The notes: generated from the letters alone by a model not told the origin. 64,000 nt of DNA from Chrysogorgia sp. JL179-B06 (GCA_035772405.1 JAYKKM010000253.1:1123501-1187500); one strand, 5' to 3'; positions 46,001 through 56,700 are shown, counted from the stretch's first letter. Numbers and translations: made by a program.

Positions 46001-46148
46001 TAACTCAAATACCAACTCCTACACATATTTTGGTCGCACATACCAACCTCCCTCTGGCTACAGTTACCGCAGCAGCAACGCCAAAGCTCTTTTGGCTGGC
46101 ACTTACAACTTCTCTCCATCCGAAGTTGAAGTGTTTTACTTACGTTAG
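31052..46148 (+). CDS. Secreted fibrinogen-like / collagen-trimerisation / coiled-coil / TLDc protein, 13 exons
   Basis: Exons: 31052-31114, 31961-32111, 33706-33827, 35432-35640, 36139-36331, 36823-36917, 37812-37884, 37964-38188, 38785-38823, 39930-40067, 40765-40945, 41405-41629, 45823-46148. All have GT/AG borders, phases agree throughout, and the sum is 679 residues plus TAG. Domains: signal peptide 1-21; Cys-containing N-terminal module 22-72; fibrinogen-related region about 75-377 (NPGYDCSDIL, VWCDMTTDGGGFMLIG, many cysteines); a 46-residue module at 391-436 with KELYVRSNKTWKVI that matches the collagen XV/XVIII trimerisation domain; coiled coil 437-490; TLDc 497-679 with KGPTVTIVRVGEYVFGGY and YGPTFGGGHDLHISNNAN. 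No Gly-X-Y collagen repeat is present. The likely product is an extracellular trimer displaying TLDc heads; the ligand is unknown. The exon 7 acceptor is ambiguous by six bases. Introns carry several MITEs. Confidence 0.85.
32217..33075 (+). repeat. TTGTG/TTGCG pentanucleotide minisatellite
   Basis: Hundreds of bases of (TTGYG)n, broken by blocks such as CACTATTTGTAACTTACG and TTGCATTGTATTGCATTAC that themselves repeat, so higher-order duplication has occurred. It lies in intron 2 of the TLDc gene and produces spurious Cys/Val/Leu open frames in all plus frames. Confidence 0.92.
33201..33581. mobile_element. hAT-like MITE in intron 2 of the TLDc gene
   Basis: Left end CAAGGGGCGGCGTGG and right end CCACGCCGCCTCTG are inverted. 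Flanks CTCACGAC (33193-33200) and CTCATGAC (33582-33589) form an 8 bp duplication with one mismatch. It shares TATGGGCCCTTAAA and CCCAGGCCCTTCTTTGAGAG with the element at 38387-38694, in the same order. Confidence 0.7.
34155..34395. repeat. MITE, TCGCTTGTTCGGTC family, intron 3 of the TLDc gene
   Basis: The left end CTTATTGACCTCGCTTGTTC and right end CTCACGCTCGCTCAATAA are imperfect inverted copies, with ACTAGTGAAATAT / ATATTTCACTAGT inside. The centre has three GGGAGCCCGGGTTTT-type units. Relative of 29763-30465. Confidence 0.6.
34560..35292. mobile_element. TA-flanked non-autonomous element with CCGTATTTACTCG ends
   Basis: CCGTATTTACTCGTTTAAGCG at the left and CGCTCAAACGAGTAAATACGG at the right are inverted ends, flanked by TA on each side (34558-34559 and 35293-35294). 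Subterminal GCGCCGC-rich repeats follow. A second element (34581-34699) is inserted near its left end. It lies in intron 3 of the TLDc gene, with no transposase. Confidence 0.7.
34581..34699. mobile_element. Nested Mutator-like MITE with 9 bp target duplication
   Basis: 119 bp with inverted ends TAGCCTGCATAGCAGACGG and CCGTCTGCTACGCAGGCTA, followed inward by TTGTTTGGGGG/CCCCCAAACAA. Perfect 9 bp duplication GTTTAAGCG at 34572-34580 and 34700-34708. Same TAGCCT- start and duplication length as the element at 7327-7579. Confidence 0.8.
37121..37579. mobile_element. Near-perfect palindromic mariner-like MITE
   Basis: CAGGGTGTATAAAAAAC and GTTTTTTTTATACACCCTG are the termini, flanked by TA (37119-37120, 37580-37581). 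The two arms of about 225 bp match almost base for base and meet at TACCGAGACTCAATGTAC / TTTGAGTCTCGGTA. It lies in intron 6 of the TLDc gene. Ends and TA target fit Tc1/mariner transposition. Confidence 0.8.
38387..38694. mobile_element. hAT-like MITE in intron 8 of the TLDc gene
   Basis: Ends CAGGGGTGTCGTGGC and GCCAAGCCACTCCTG are inverted. Flanks TGTTTTAT (38379-38386) and TGATTTAT (38695-38702) give an 8 bp duplication with one mismatch. Shares two internal blocks with 33201-33581. Confidence 0.7.
38905..39375. repeat. Paired dispersed repeat and SINE tail in intron 9 of the TLDc gene
   Basis: CTCATAGCCAACGAG...TACGACGAG-GCGAATG-TATAATT occurs at about 38907-38990 and again at 39298-39385. 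Between them, 39181-39255 matches the body of the SINE at 12611-12770 (GTTGCATTTTTCGCGACTGG) but lacks the tRNA head. An open frame at 39387-39869 after it has no recognisable domain. Confidence 0.55.
41120..41250. repeat. Short fold-back in intron 11 of the TLDc gene
   Basis: CATAGCCTCAATTTCATTC and GAATGAAGTTGCGGAGGCTATG are inverted, with TTTTGAATTCTATT in each arm. About 130 bp. Confidence 0.65.
42600..42692 (+). repeat. Approximately 28 bp tandem repeat, three units
   Basis: Three adjacent copies of a unit containing GCAGTACTGGCCAAAAATGT and CGTTTGT, with one or two differences each. Intron 12 of the TLDc gene. Confidence 0.8.
43219..43701. repeat. TTAA-flanked palindromic element, complete
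   Basis: TTAA at 43219-43222 and 43698-43701. Inverted ends AGTGCCCCTAACCTC and GAGGTTACGGGCACT. The arms share AAGTAACTTATTTTGAAGAT and GATATATCAGTTTGTTTGA with their complements. It is the best full copy of the family also seen at 11622-12079 and 16923-17130. Intron 12 of the TLDc gene. Confidence 0.85.
43855..43935 (+). repeat. tRNA-like SINE fragment
   Basis: GTGGTCTAGACACAGGTTCAATCCCTGGGTCG has a B-box-like GGTTCAATCCC, but the A box is not convincing. A GGGTCTTAAAATAATTG tail follows, similar in style to the SINE tail at 12720. Confidence 0.35.
44505..44565 (+). repeat. ATATAAAGATTTTT tandem repeat
   Basis: About five imperfect 14-15 bp units in intron 12 of the TLDc gene. Confidence 0.75.
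44633..44923 (-). pseudogene. Broken ORF in intron 12 of the TLDc gene, antisense; possible transposon protein
   Basis: The minus strand reads MPPKRRFR, an in-frame TAA at 44897-44899, and then 87 open codons (EECKDLIDFSLADFRFDV, EMLSNFPMRGSEGERVSN, SCVFNNCAFNFAEK) to a TGA. Composition is protein-like and the short basic N-terminus resembles transposon ORF starts. The family is not recognised. The stop makes it a probable relic. Confidence 0.4.
45000..45560. repeat. CTCGTGTTTTAT-type repeat cluster, intron 12 of the TLDc gene
   Basis: GTGTTTTATCAGATATAAAACACTGCTGCTCG at 45108-45139 resembles GTGTTTTATACACCCGATAAAACACTGCTTCTCG at 35347-35380. A second inverted repeat, GGGAAGTTGCTCGAC/CTCGCAACTTCCC, spans about 45378-45462. 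Confidence 0.5.
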
Positions 46149-46300
46149 CCATGCCAAACTCATAAAATATTAAAACCACAACACAGTATATGATAAACTT
46201 ATCCTAAATAGATTAAAAACTTAATGCATGGTAGTATCACAAGTAGAAGTACTTTATTCACGTAAGAATTCTGATGAAACAACTGTTAAGGTTGATTATG

Positions 46301-47399
46301 TTAAAGGTGGGTTACAGTCCCTTCTGCGCATGTGCGTGGTTTGTTTACGTTTTGCTTGTTTTGTTTATGCTGGAGACTCCACACCGGAAATGGCTGCTAT
46401 ATAAGTGCGTTGTTTTTATCGCAGGCGTGTAGAACAATATGGTGATTTAAATCCTTTGATTTCGAATTCCAATCTATTTTGCTACGCACGACATAAAATA
46501 ATTGATTAAATATGAACAATGAAGTGGCGAGACACCAAGACTACGTAGATGCCGTGAAAATATACGAGTGAAATTCTCGGGGTACCAAAGAATCAATTTT
46601 AATATTCTGGTAAGCATTTTATAAAATACAACAAATCTTTGACCCTTTTAAGGCCTTCCATGTTCTTTAATACATGCTCTGATGTCGATTTTTTAGCCGC
46701 GGTGTGTAAACGGTAAACTCTAACAACACCGGAGGCAATGTCAAGCATATTTTTATAAAATGCAAACAAGCGCTCTCTTTCAGTAGTAAAAGTCTCAAGC
46801 AAGAAAAAAGAACTTCAGTATATATATATATATTACTTTATATATGTACCTTATTATAGTGTGGTGTATTTATAGTATGTTTAAAATCGAAGTCGGTCGT
46901 CGGATTATATGTATTGTCATTTGTCATGTCAGTAAAAAAAACTCGAAAGCCGTGCGAGTTTACTGTATCTTAAAGAACATGGAAGGCCTTTAAATGGTCA
47001 AAGGTTTGTTGTATTTTATGAAATGCTTATCAAAATGAACTGATTCTTCGATTCGGCGGCGATTCCCCAGAGGTTTTCGAAGCATAGTAGCCGTAGAAAT
47101 TGATCAGGATTTTCGCCATGTCGGATCGTGCGTGTGAAATAAATACAGTTTTAGTCCAGGGCTGGTTTAGTCTTTAAAGGCATCTCTACCAGTCTAGTAT
47201 TGTATCTTAACGTATAGCTGGATCCAATAGCAAAGTAGATCCAGGATTCGATATCAAAGGACTTGAATCCAGCTTGCGATAAAAACGTGCTTAATAATAT
47301 AGCAGCCATTTCCGTTGTTGAGTCTCCTAACATAAACAAAACAAGCAAAACGTAAACAAACCCCGCACATGCGCAGAAGGGACTGTAACCCACCTTTAA
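46301..47399. repeat. TTAA-flanked palindromic element, 1.1 kb
   Basis: TTAA at 46301-46304 and 47396-47399. Ends AGGTGGGTTACAGTCCCTTC and GAAGGGACTGTAACCCACCT are exact inverted copies, followed by GCGCATG and GTTTACGTTTTGCTTGTTTT in each arm. Further inside, GCCTTCCATGTTCTTTAA (46653) pairs with 46974. It begins about 150 bp after the TLDc stop codon. Confidence 0.85.
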
Positions 47400-47506
47400 G
47401 CAAGTTCATTATGAATAAAAATAAATGTTAGGAAATATTAATTAAATAAAATAAAAATGAAGTTGAAAAGCAACACTCGTCCCATCTTTTTTGTGCTAGT
47501 AACATA

Positions 47507-47669
47507 CCGTAGAATCTCGAAAGTAACCGCCCCTCGAAAGTAACCGCCCCTCGAAAGTAACCGCCCCTCGAAAGTAGCCGCCCCTTGAAAGTAGCCGCCC
47601 CTCGAAAGTAGCCGCCTTTTAAACAATTACTACGAAAACCCGAAAGTAGTCGCTCCTCTTAAAGTAACC

Positions 47670-47702
<33 letters not shown>

Positions 47703-48085
47703 AAAGTAGCCGCTTCCAATGTCTATAACTATTGTATAAATAAGTTGTAACATCTGTTTAACAATTTATTTTGAATGGCATGGATTAAAACATGTATAAA
47801 ACAGTAATATCAAAGATTCAGGAATTTCAGACAGTAGTTATAAGTTTGTCTTTGTCATCGTTCAGACGCCCTCTTCCATTTCGGTATCTGAATATTCGGT
47901 ATCGAGTACGGTAAATTATTCGCATTAGATTATAAGTAACAACTCTTATGTAATTTAATCAAAATAAAACAAAACTTTGAAACGTTGTACAAAATGTACA
48001 GTAGTGGTTAAAACTTGGCCGATGTTAAAAATAACAACCCGAAAGTAAGCGCCCTACGAAAGTAGCCGCACTTGGAGGTCACTAA
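47507..48085. repeat. 18 bp tandem repeat (CTCGAAAGTAACCGCCCC) and C30 run
   Basis: Five to six units at 47515-47615, then a C homopolymer of about 30 bases at 47672-47701 and scattered single units (CGAAAGTAGCCGC) to 48070. It begins CCGTAGAATCTCG, reminiscent of CCGTATTTACTCG at 34560, so it may be a related element end. Confidence 0.75.
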
Positions 48086-48279
48086 TTTCAGTTTTCCTAG
48101 TTGCAAAATAATGTTTTAAAACAAATACTTCTTTAAAAATTATCGAGACTAACAACTGCGAATTTTTGGTTTAGTATAATAATCTTTAAATACTTAAACA
48201 ATATTTTAACGCTGTTTAGGTCTTATAGCAAAAGCTTTTGCTGTGCAAGGTGTGATGAGTTGTCAATACTCAGAAAAAC

Positions 48280-48374
48280 TCTGAGCACCAGACACTAGGA
48301 CTCGAGCCCGTAACCTTCTGAATGTTACTCAGACCGTCCGCAGACGCTCTAACAATTAAGCCACTAGAACTCAG
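48280..48374 (-). repeat. tRNA-derived SINE, CTGAGT/ACTCAG family
   Basis: Bounded by CTCTGAG and ACTCAG. On the minus strand there is TGGCTTAATTGTTAGAGCG (A box) and GTTACGGGCTCGAGTCC (B-box-like). Third copy of the family at 4515-4558 and 5935-6014. Confidence 0.6.
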
Positions 48375-48539
48375 ATGACAAAAGCAGAATATATAACAAG
48401 ACGCCCGCTAGGCGTTAACTCAGGCTACTTTTAGTGGCATATACGCATGTTAGACAGTTGGAATTAGAAAACCCGCTCATTTGTCTTATATTACAAAGGA
48501 TAATTTTTAATGCAGTGAAGGCATTGTGCAGCGCTCGTT

Positions 48540-50375
48540 TAAAGTGGGAACTGTTAAGGCCTGGTTACACATGCGATTTTTGCTGCGATTTTTCTGACCC
48601 TGACGTATGCGATATAGTGGATGACTCACTAAAGTGATGACTCACTAAAAGACTTATTCTGTTGAAGGGCTCTGCTTGAAACGTCAGTGTTTCGTTACCT
48701 AAAATCTCAACAGTTCACCACCTTTTCACAATTGTTATATAACCAAAACGCTGCCTACGCGGGGCTCTACAATTCGCGGGCTCTACAGTAAAACTACAGT
48801 AAGCACCCTTAAACGAAAAAAACGCAAACGTAATTATCAACGAACATCAGTTCCAAAAATGATAAACCTACCACGAGGCGATCTACCAAAGAAATCTTGC
48901 ATCATGTCTCACGAAATGTAAGGCTTGAAGTGTGCTTAGGAGGAATAGATCAACGCCAAAATTCACTTGGCTATACTTTGTGCTGGATTAAAAGAAAAAC
49001 AAATGTCTTAAAGATGAGTCTCAGGGTGATGCATTGTGCGCTTGTGTTCTTGTTTACATCCGGTATTTTATAAAAAAACGCCGAGTTTCCAACAAAATAA
49101 CATTATGAATATTAAATCAGGTATGTCTTCTTAAAGAAAAGGAGAATATGACTAATTTCTACCAAGGATTGTTCAGATGTTGAGAGATATATACAAACAT
49201 GCAACAAATGAATTACGTGGCTCGACAAATGACAGCCAGCAAGATTGTGAACGCGCAATGCATTACACTGAAACGCCGCTTTAATAATGAATAACGTAAT
49301 AAAATAGGTACGCAATACGTACATGCGTCTACTTGTGTTCATCAGAAATAATCGAAACAGCTAAATGAAATATAGCACAAACGTTGTAGTTTCATTAACT
49401 CATTAAGGCCTGCAGGAGTGATCAGCATCTAACTTCGCTTAATAATATCAATGGTTAACCAAGTATAGAGGTAATGAAAATAAAGGATATGATCACCAAA
49501 GAAAAACTAACATATTTTTAAAACAACTTCTCCCTACTAGTACTATAAGAAATGTTTGGAAGCCAATAAGGAGAATTTGTATGTTGATACTTGGACTTAA
49601 ATGGTTAAAGGCTGATTTCGAGTAGTACTGTGTTTCTGCTGCATACGTAATGAGGATTTGAGATTGACGATCATCATGTATCGTTCATTCAACTATTTAT
49701 CGTCCATTCAACTCAAAACTAAACTGCGAGTCAAAAATCTAAACTGGCAACAGATAATATTTTTATTGCTAACTCTGCTCAGCTATGTGGGGTTAGGATT
49801 ATTGTTATTTAGTGTTACCCAATAAGATGGCTCAAATTAGACGTCCTATGGAAAGTGATTCACGAACAAATTTCTGCTTGCGCAAGAATTCCAATTTGTG
49901 ACACCCAATCGTTCTTAGACATCTCTTTTAACTCTTTCCCTACGGGCGCAGTTAAAATGGGTCGTTGATGACCCGCAAAGTCGTCAATCGAAAAACACGG
50001 CACACGGTAACGCAAGATTAAAAATTGAAATTTGACAAGCGCCAGGAACATGAAATCCACGCACACGCCAAGTTTGATTTGATTTCATAAACAACTCTGC
50101 GATTGGTGGCATTTTGAGTTTTCAAGATGCTATGCGGGCGTGCAAGATCGCCTTTTATGGAAAAATGTAAATTTTTCAACCTGATTTATGATAATTAGTG
50201 CTAATTTATATTAACATAATGTGTTTTGTTCGGGAAATTTAAAAGAACAAGTAAAAGCCGGTTTATTGGGCTTCCAGAAAATGTATAGCTTTCGCAACAG
50301 TTATGGTTATTTCAAGAGATATCAATAGAACAACGTGGTCGTTCAATTTTTGATGTTTTTCAGCCGTAGGGTAAG
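48540..50375. other. Intergenic, transposon fragments only
   Basis: 48553-48600 (GGCCTGGTTACACATGCGAT, then TTTTTGCTGCGATTTTTC) looks like the end of a DNA transposon. 48665-48702 (TGTTGAAGGGCTCTGCTTGAAACGTC) is a diverged relative of the ribozyme-like motif at 57582-57606. The GTAAAAGCCGG segment near 50252 matches 24211. No gene was found. Confidence 0.45.
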
Positions 50376-50377
50376 AG

Positions 50378-50855
50378 TTAAAGTGGTTCTCCGATGGAAA
50401 AATTTCTGCTAATTTTTTTACATAATCTCAAAGATATAATGGTAATTAGTAATCGTGCAGAGTTTCACTTCAAAATTCGTTGAAAGAAAGGTTATGCTTT
50501 ACGTGTGAAGTTTGTATTTTGGAGCGCCGCCATTAAAGTGGCCGAGTGCGAGAAGAATGAGTCGAGGAGAGCTTACGACGTCATAGCCTCAACAAACAGG
50601 GTCATTGTTATTGTCAACAAAAGGATCATTGTTGTTGTTGAGGCTATGACGTCATAAGCTCTCCTCGACTCATTCTTCTCGCACTGATCGGCCACTTTAA
50701 TGGCGGCGCTCCAAAATACAAACTTCACACGAAAAGTATAACCTTTCTTTCAACGAATTTTGAAGTGAAACTCTGCACGATTATTAATTACCATTATATC
50801 TTTGAGATGATGTAAAAAAATTAGCAGAAATGTTTTCATCGGATAACCACTTTAA
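50378..50855. repeat. TTAA-flanked palindromic element
   Basis: TTAA at 50378-50381 and 50852-50855. Inverted ends AGTGGTTCTCCGATG and CATCGGATAACCACT. The arms of about 210 bp (GCGCCGCCATTAAAGTGGCC, GAATGAGTCGAGGAGAGCTT) meet around an AT-rich centre. Confidence 0.88.
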
Positions 50856-51119
50856 CACTAATCATCTAAATGAGTGCGTTATACCTGGTTAGCGAGGGAG
50901 GAGAAGCGAAGAAAAGAGCCTGGAGAAAAAAAGCCGGGAGAAGACAGCAAGCCAAATTTATAATCGGGCCTACCACAAGTGGTTTTCTATTTCCCAGATT
51001 TCTAACGATTTCTAAGATTCGCTCTCTTATATAAGATGAGTAGGAACTTAGTTGATATAGAATGAAAATGTCCAGCGGCGGGCAACCAAATTTATTCTGA
51101 ACTATACACCGGAATTGTC

Positions 51120-51640
51120 ATACGCCGAAAGATTGGCCAAAACAAACCTCATCCCACTAGAGTTATGTAGAGCAATCTCCGACTTGTCATTAATCTTCAA
51201 ATCTATAAAGGGTCTCATCTCTACCGACGTTAACAATTAGTTAAGCACTTTTGAAACAAAATACAAATCTCGAAATTATGATCCTAATAACTTTAATTTA
51301 ATTATAAAACATTTTTTTAATTATAAATCGATTTTTATTAGGTCAGCTGAACTGTGGAACACTCTCCCATCTACTCAAATCCTACAATTCTCTCGCTCTA
51401 TTTAAGTCTAGTCTCCACAAAATGTACTCTATCAAACTACCTGCCTATAGCCCCCCTGGCTATGTCCAATAAGTCCAAAATCGAATTTTATCCACCATTA
51501 AGGGGTCAGGTGTCAATTGGGACGTAAGTCCTGTTCCTTTCTCCTGTCACACCTGTCTTATTCGTTGTATTTGTATGTACTTTTTGTATTAATAGTAACT
51601 TGTAAAAATATTGTGACAAATTCACTAAACTAAACTAAGA
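51120..51640 (+). mobile_element. LINE 3' fragment
   Basis: The plus strand reads, across frames, ELWNTLPSTQ, then FKSSLHKMYSIKLPAYSPPG, the usual end of a non-LTR reverse transcriptase ORF. It is followed by a short 3' UTR with PolyA-less AAACTAAACTAA at about 51627-51638. Stops and frame changes throughout. Confidence 0.55.
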
Positions 51641-51890
51641 CGTAGATAGGTATCTTCAGCCCCATAGCGAACGTAGAACTCGAAGTAGCCATAACTATAA
51701 ATATGTACTTGAGAAAGCTACCAAAAATGTTTATTTTTATTCCTTTTTCAAAGAACAATTAGACAGTGGAATATTCTCCCTGCCGATATTGTTAATGCCG
51801 ATATTGTTAATTTTACCGTTGGTGTGATATCCGTATGGAAATTACCGACTTAATTCAATGTAAATGTCAATAAATGTAAATGATAATAAT
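51640..51890 (+). mobile_element. Second LINE 3' fragment
   Basis: NVYFYSFFKEQLDSGIFSLP on the plus strand is a decayed version of the FFPRT-W--LP block near the end of non-LTR ORF2. It ends in AATGTAAATGTCAATAAATG. Very short and broken. Confidence 0.4.
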
Positions 51891-52180
51891 GAGGGCATTT
51901 TGGGAGCGATTTCATAAATAAAGCTGAGCTACTCAATTACTGGGAAGGTAATGCATCTTATTGGTCCGTTTGTAGATGGCGGCGTTTTTCCAGTTACATG
52001 ACGCGCTGTAACAAAGTCTTTTCACTTGGCTGACATTTCTTCAAATACATTCCATCACTTCGAATTAAAATGGCACAAAATAATAATACTGCAACGTCAA
52101 AATAGGTTTAATCAAGTTTTATTGTCTCACTATTTTCTAAATGAAACAAGAATACGAAAGAGAAAAGATGAAGATAAATA

Positions 52181-52276
52181 ATGTCAGAGAATTCAGGTAG
52201 CATGGATAACACAGGTAACGAAGAGAAAACTTGGCCTAATGCAGTGCACTATCCACAAGGAATTGCGGCATTAAAG
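52181..52276 (+). CDS. Candidate first coding exon (low confidence)
   Basis: ATG at 52181 opens SENSGSMDNTGNEEKTWPNA and VHYPQGIAALK, followed by a weak donor AAAG|GTTAAT. Composition is unlike the flanking AT-rich sequence. No continuation was identified, so it may be chance or a relic. Confidence 0.22.
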
Positions 52277-52925
52277 GTTAATACACTAAAATATATTTCT
52301 ACAATCTCTAAATATATACTTTGTATTTTGGAAGAGTTATTATTGAAGGGAAATTTTCAAACACCAGGCTTACATGTTCACTAATCCGCCATTTTCCCAA
52401 AATTTTCAAGTACTTTGGACGGACCATCTCCATGCTCAAGAACACTAAATATAAACCGGTTTCTCCAACGTCGATTAGCTTGTTTGTGTTAAAAGAATAA
52501 TCACCAATATTTTGTCCATTCAACTTAAAATTCCCTCCACAAAACGACGAGTGATGTGCAACAGAGAACCTGGTGAAACAGCGGGTTGTATTACTTCAAT
52601 TTATTGTATGGCTCATCGCTAGAAATCGTGAGCCACGAAATTCCGCCTATATATCGGCCAGACTATTCGTTATCATTACACTAGATCTTCACTAAATGTC
52701 TCAATTTGAAATATCCAACAAGGTGTTGTAACAATGGGGCGAAGTGAAAAACAGAATCAAAATCATATCTTACCAGGATCGTCTGCATCTAATTTGTGAA
52801 AATCTACCATGAAACCGCCGCCATTTTGAATGTTTTGAGGAAAATGGTAGGTACCGCTGACAATGTCGCGGGCTCGGACGTCCTCGATTCTATGAGCTCG
52901 AGATTCAAAATAACGCACGTTGATT

Positions 52926-53055
52926 GGCTGCCAAGAGCTTCCTACGATCATATGGTCGGTGGAGGCTATTTCAGATACCTTGAAGCAGATCCGCCCCAGT
53001 ACTTTCATTATTTTACACGGTCGTATTCAAATCAGGCCGGGCTCCTGATTTGAAT
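52926..53055. repeat. Dispersed repeat with a hairpin; inverted partner at 58145-58239
   Basis: GCCAAGAGCTTCCTACGATC followed by ATATGGT recurs at 59762-59790, and CTTGAAGCAGATCCGCCCCA recurs inverted at 58188-58207. A small hairpin TTCAAATCAGG/CCTGATTTGAA lies at 53027-53053. The pair brackets the intact LINE. Confidence 0.65.
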
Positions 53056-53768
53056 ATGCGCTAAGATGGAACATAGTTAATATATGGATGGAAGAGAACG
53101 TTGAACCATGGTTGAACCTACTCGAGTAAATATTCACCATATTATTGATGGCTACATTGATCCATTTTATGGCTACGTCGACACAACAGAAGAAGCAGTA
53201 TTGTAAGAGATTACGAGCTCCGAACAACAACGAAATTCACAATCTACAAGAAGACAAAAGGATTTGGAGTCCACGACCACCAGGCTACGAATCGGCTACG
53301 AACAGATTACGACGTGCTTCGTGCGCAAGCTTGTGTATTAACTCATATAAACGATTTTCATTATTCTAAATTAACTATGGTTAACACAATTCCAGAATAT
53401 AAATCGAGGAGCAGTTTTACATCAGCTTCACTTTGCTTTTCTTTAGTGTTCCAGTTTTTCTTTATTTTGCGCTGTACATATATTACGAAACTCGAAAGCC
53501 ACGAGCATTGGCCTTCGCTTGAAAAGATGGTAAATCGACCTTACTATTGATTGTCTGGATTTATATCGCAACTTTGTCCACTAACGCGTTTTTCTTGAAG
53601 CGGTATATATGTAATGTAATGTAATGTAAATTTATTCTTTTACGAGGAAAGCCCCATTCACCAATAAGTGCTTTTCATGGGGGTCCTCAAAACTATAGAA
53701 TATAACTTACAAGTAAATTAAAATAGTTAAGATAATTACAATGTTACGAATTCTAGGTTAAATTAAAA

Positions 53769-56700
53769 TTACTTAAAATATACATATTTGAATTTAGAAT
53801 AACTAAAAGTATGATCAATGTTAAAATTGCAATCGTTCCACTCGGTAATAAAAAAACAACTGGATTTTTGCATACCCCAGTTCGTTTTACAAGCAGGTAC
53901 CCTAAATTGATCCCGCTGGCGTGTATTATGGTCATGAATATCACATCCACGCAAATTTTGAAATTGATGTAAATTTCCTTCTTGGTACATCGAGTTAAAA
54001 ACAAAACTGCATCGATGAAATTTACGCCGCTCATAAAGTGGTTTCCAGTTTAATAGTTTCAAGGCTTCAGAACTGGATGATCTTTTCGGAAGATCAAGGA
54101 TTAGTTTTGCTCCTTTGTTCTGTAATAATTGTAGAATATTCATTAGGGTCTTATTGTTTCTATCGCCCCATGTTAGATCTCCATAGTCGAATAAAGGGAG
54201 AATAAGAGTGTTAAAAATAGTTTTCCTATGAAATTGTGGTAAGAGATGCTTTATACGGTGCAGCATACCAAGTCTCTGCGTAATTTTTTTGCGAAGAACT
54301 TCAATATGATCCACCCAAGATAGGTTTTCATTTATAATCACTCCAAGATATTTATATGAAGGAACTTGTGAGAGCTCATCTTCTTCAACATGAAGCGATA
54401 TTTTACCAAAAGAATTTAATCGCTTTGATCCTCCAAGAATCATAAATTTTGATTTTAATATGTTAAGAGTTAACTTATGTTTGTTAAGCCAATCTTTTAC
54501 GCAAGCTAGGTCTTGATTTAATAATTCTTGAAGCTTGCAAGCTGTGGGAGCTGTAGTGTACATCACAGTATCATCAGCAAAGAGTAATGTTTTACTATGA
54601 TTTATTGTTTCTGGTAAATCATTAACATAAACCATGAACAACAAGGGCCCCAACACTGAACCTTGAGGAACTCCAACATTTACTGTTCTGGGCGACGAGA
54701 TAGCATTCCCCAGAACCGTTCGCTGCAAACGATTTTTAAGATACGATTTAAACCATAACTGTGCATGGGAGTCAATACCATAGGCTGCTAATTTCTTAAG
54801 GAGAATAGTATGGTCTATCGTATCAAACGCCTTTTTTAAATCAAGGTATACGGCTCCGGTAACTTTACTTTTATCCATATTGTCAAGGATGTCATCGCAC
54901 AAATGCAACAAAGCATTGGCTGTCGATAGTGATCGTCGGAACCCATATTGACATGGATAAAGAAGGTTATGATTTTGCAAAAAATCGTACAGCTGAAAAT
55001 GGATTGCGCGTTCAAAAATTTTACTCACTGTCGGTAGGATTGATATAGGTCGATAATTATCACAGCTACTTGTGTCACCGCCTTTATGAAGAGCTCTAAT
55101 CTTGGCTGATTTCCAATTGCTTGGAAAACACTGCTGTTGAATAGACATGTTAAACAGACTCTGGAATACGGGAGCCATTACTTCGGTTGCATCTTTTAAG
55201 AGTCTAGCACTCACTTTGTCAAGACCAGTCGCTTTATTCGTCTTCAACTTCTGTAATTGATTCTTAATAAATTCAATGCTGACACCGTCAAGTGAGAAAA
55301 TGGCATCGGTTTTCGTTATAAATAAATGTTGTGATCCTTGTGCAGAAAAACATTTGGCTAATCTCTTGCCAATTGCGGCAAAGTGATTATTTAGAAGATC
55401 AACAATTTGCTTAGGGCTGGTATAAAGCTTTTTGGTTTTTTTACAGGTGATTCCAGCAATATCAGTCAGCTTTTTTGAAGGTAGTACTTGTTTAAGGCTT
55501 TTCCACATTCGGTTTCCATCAGATTTGCTTTCCTCAATTAATTTGCAAAAATATTCTGATTTTACGCGACGATCCTCTCGATTTGCATAATTTCGAATTT
55601 TTTTATACATTTGCCAGTGGTATGAGCTATTTGATTGACGTGCTTTACGTAGATGGTAATCGCGATCACGACGTAATTCTAGTAGTTTATTGTTAGTCCA
55701 AGGTGCATTGTACCCTTTTATTCTTTTCTTTTTTATGGGTGCGTGTTGGTCAGCAATCTCACAAAAGAGCTTTTCCCAAAGGAAAACAGCATCGTCAATT
55801 GATTCAACTGAATTAATTATATCCCAGGGGACATTTCTTAAGTCAGATAGAAATTTCTCCTTATTGTAGTTTTTAAATGATCTTGATTCTACCGTCCGTG
55901 GGGGAAACTTTCGAACACCACTTTTAAAAACACAGACAACAAAACTATGGTCACTGATAGAGTTTGAAATGACTTCAGTTTGGACAACTCTGTGTCTGTT
56001 ATTTACACAAATCAGATCAATAAGAGTTCTTGAGATTTCACATACTCTTGTTGGTGTATCTATTATCTGTTCAAGATCATTTGCCAACAAAAAAGAGCAA
56101 AACTTTTGGCGATTTCCACCAGTCTTTGATCTAGTACACATGTCGATATTAAAATCTCCCAAAAGGGCAATTTCATACCTTGTCAAATCGAGATCCTGCA
56201 GACTGTTTTCGATTTCAGTAATAAAAATATTCAGGTCTGCATCAGGTGGTCTGTAGAAATTGCCAATGAGTAAAGGTTTGCTCTTTGGACGCATTATTTC
56301 GATCCAGATAGCTTCCGCAGATGTGCTCGTTAGTTCATCTCTCACCTTGAAATTTATCCCACTTTTCACATAAACAACCAAGCCTCCACCTTGAGTTTTA
56401 GAGGAACTCTGACGATCTCTTCGAATTACCGAATAATCCTGAAGAAAAATCTCTTCATCGAGAACATTTGCCGTTAACCATGTTTCAGAAATCCCAATCA
56501 CATCTAGTTGTAAACCATAAATAAAGTCTTTAATTTGATCAAGCTTGTTGTAAAGTCGATTTACATTCAGGTGACCGACCTTTAGACCACGAAGCAATTT
56601 TGGCATACTTTCAGTAAAGGAATCACATTGAGGCCGAATAGTCTCGCTTGAACTTTGAGAACTATCAAATCCCGGGAACAAGCACCTATGACAAGACCAA

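Noticed and set aside
52763..53053. Overlapping open frames on both strands
   Set aside because: They cover a dispersed repeat (also at 58145 and 59762) and are not preserved in the other copies.
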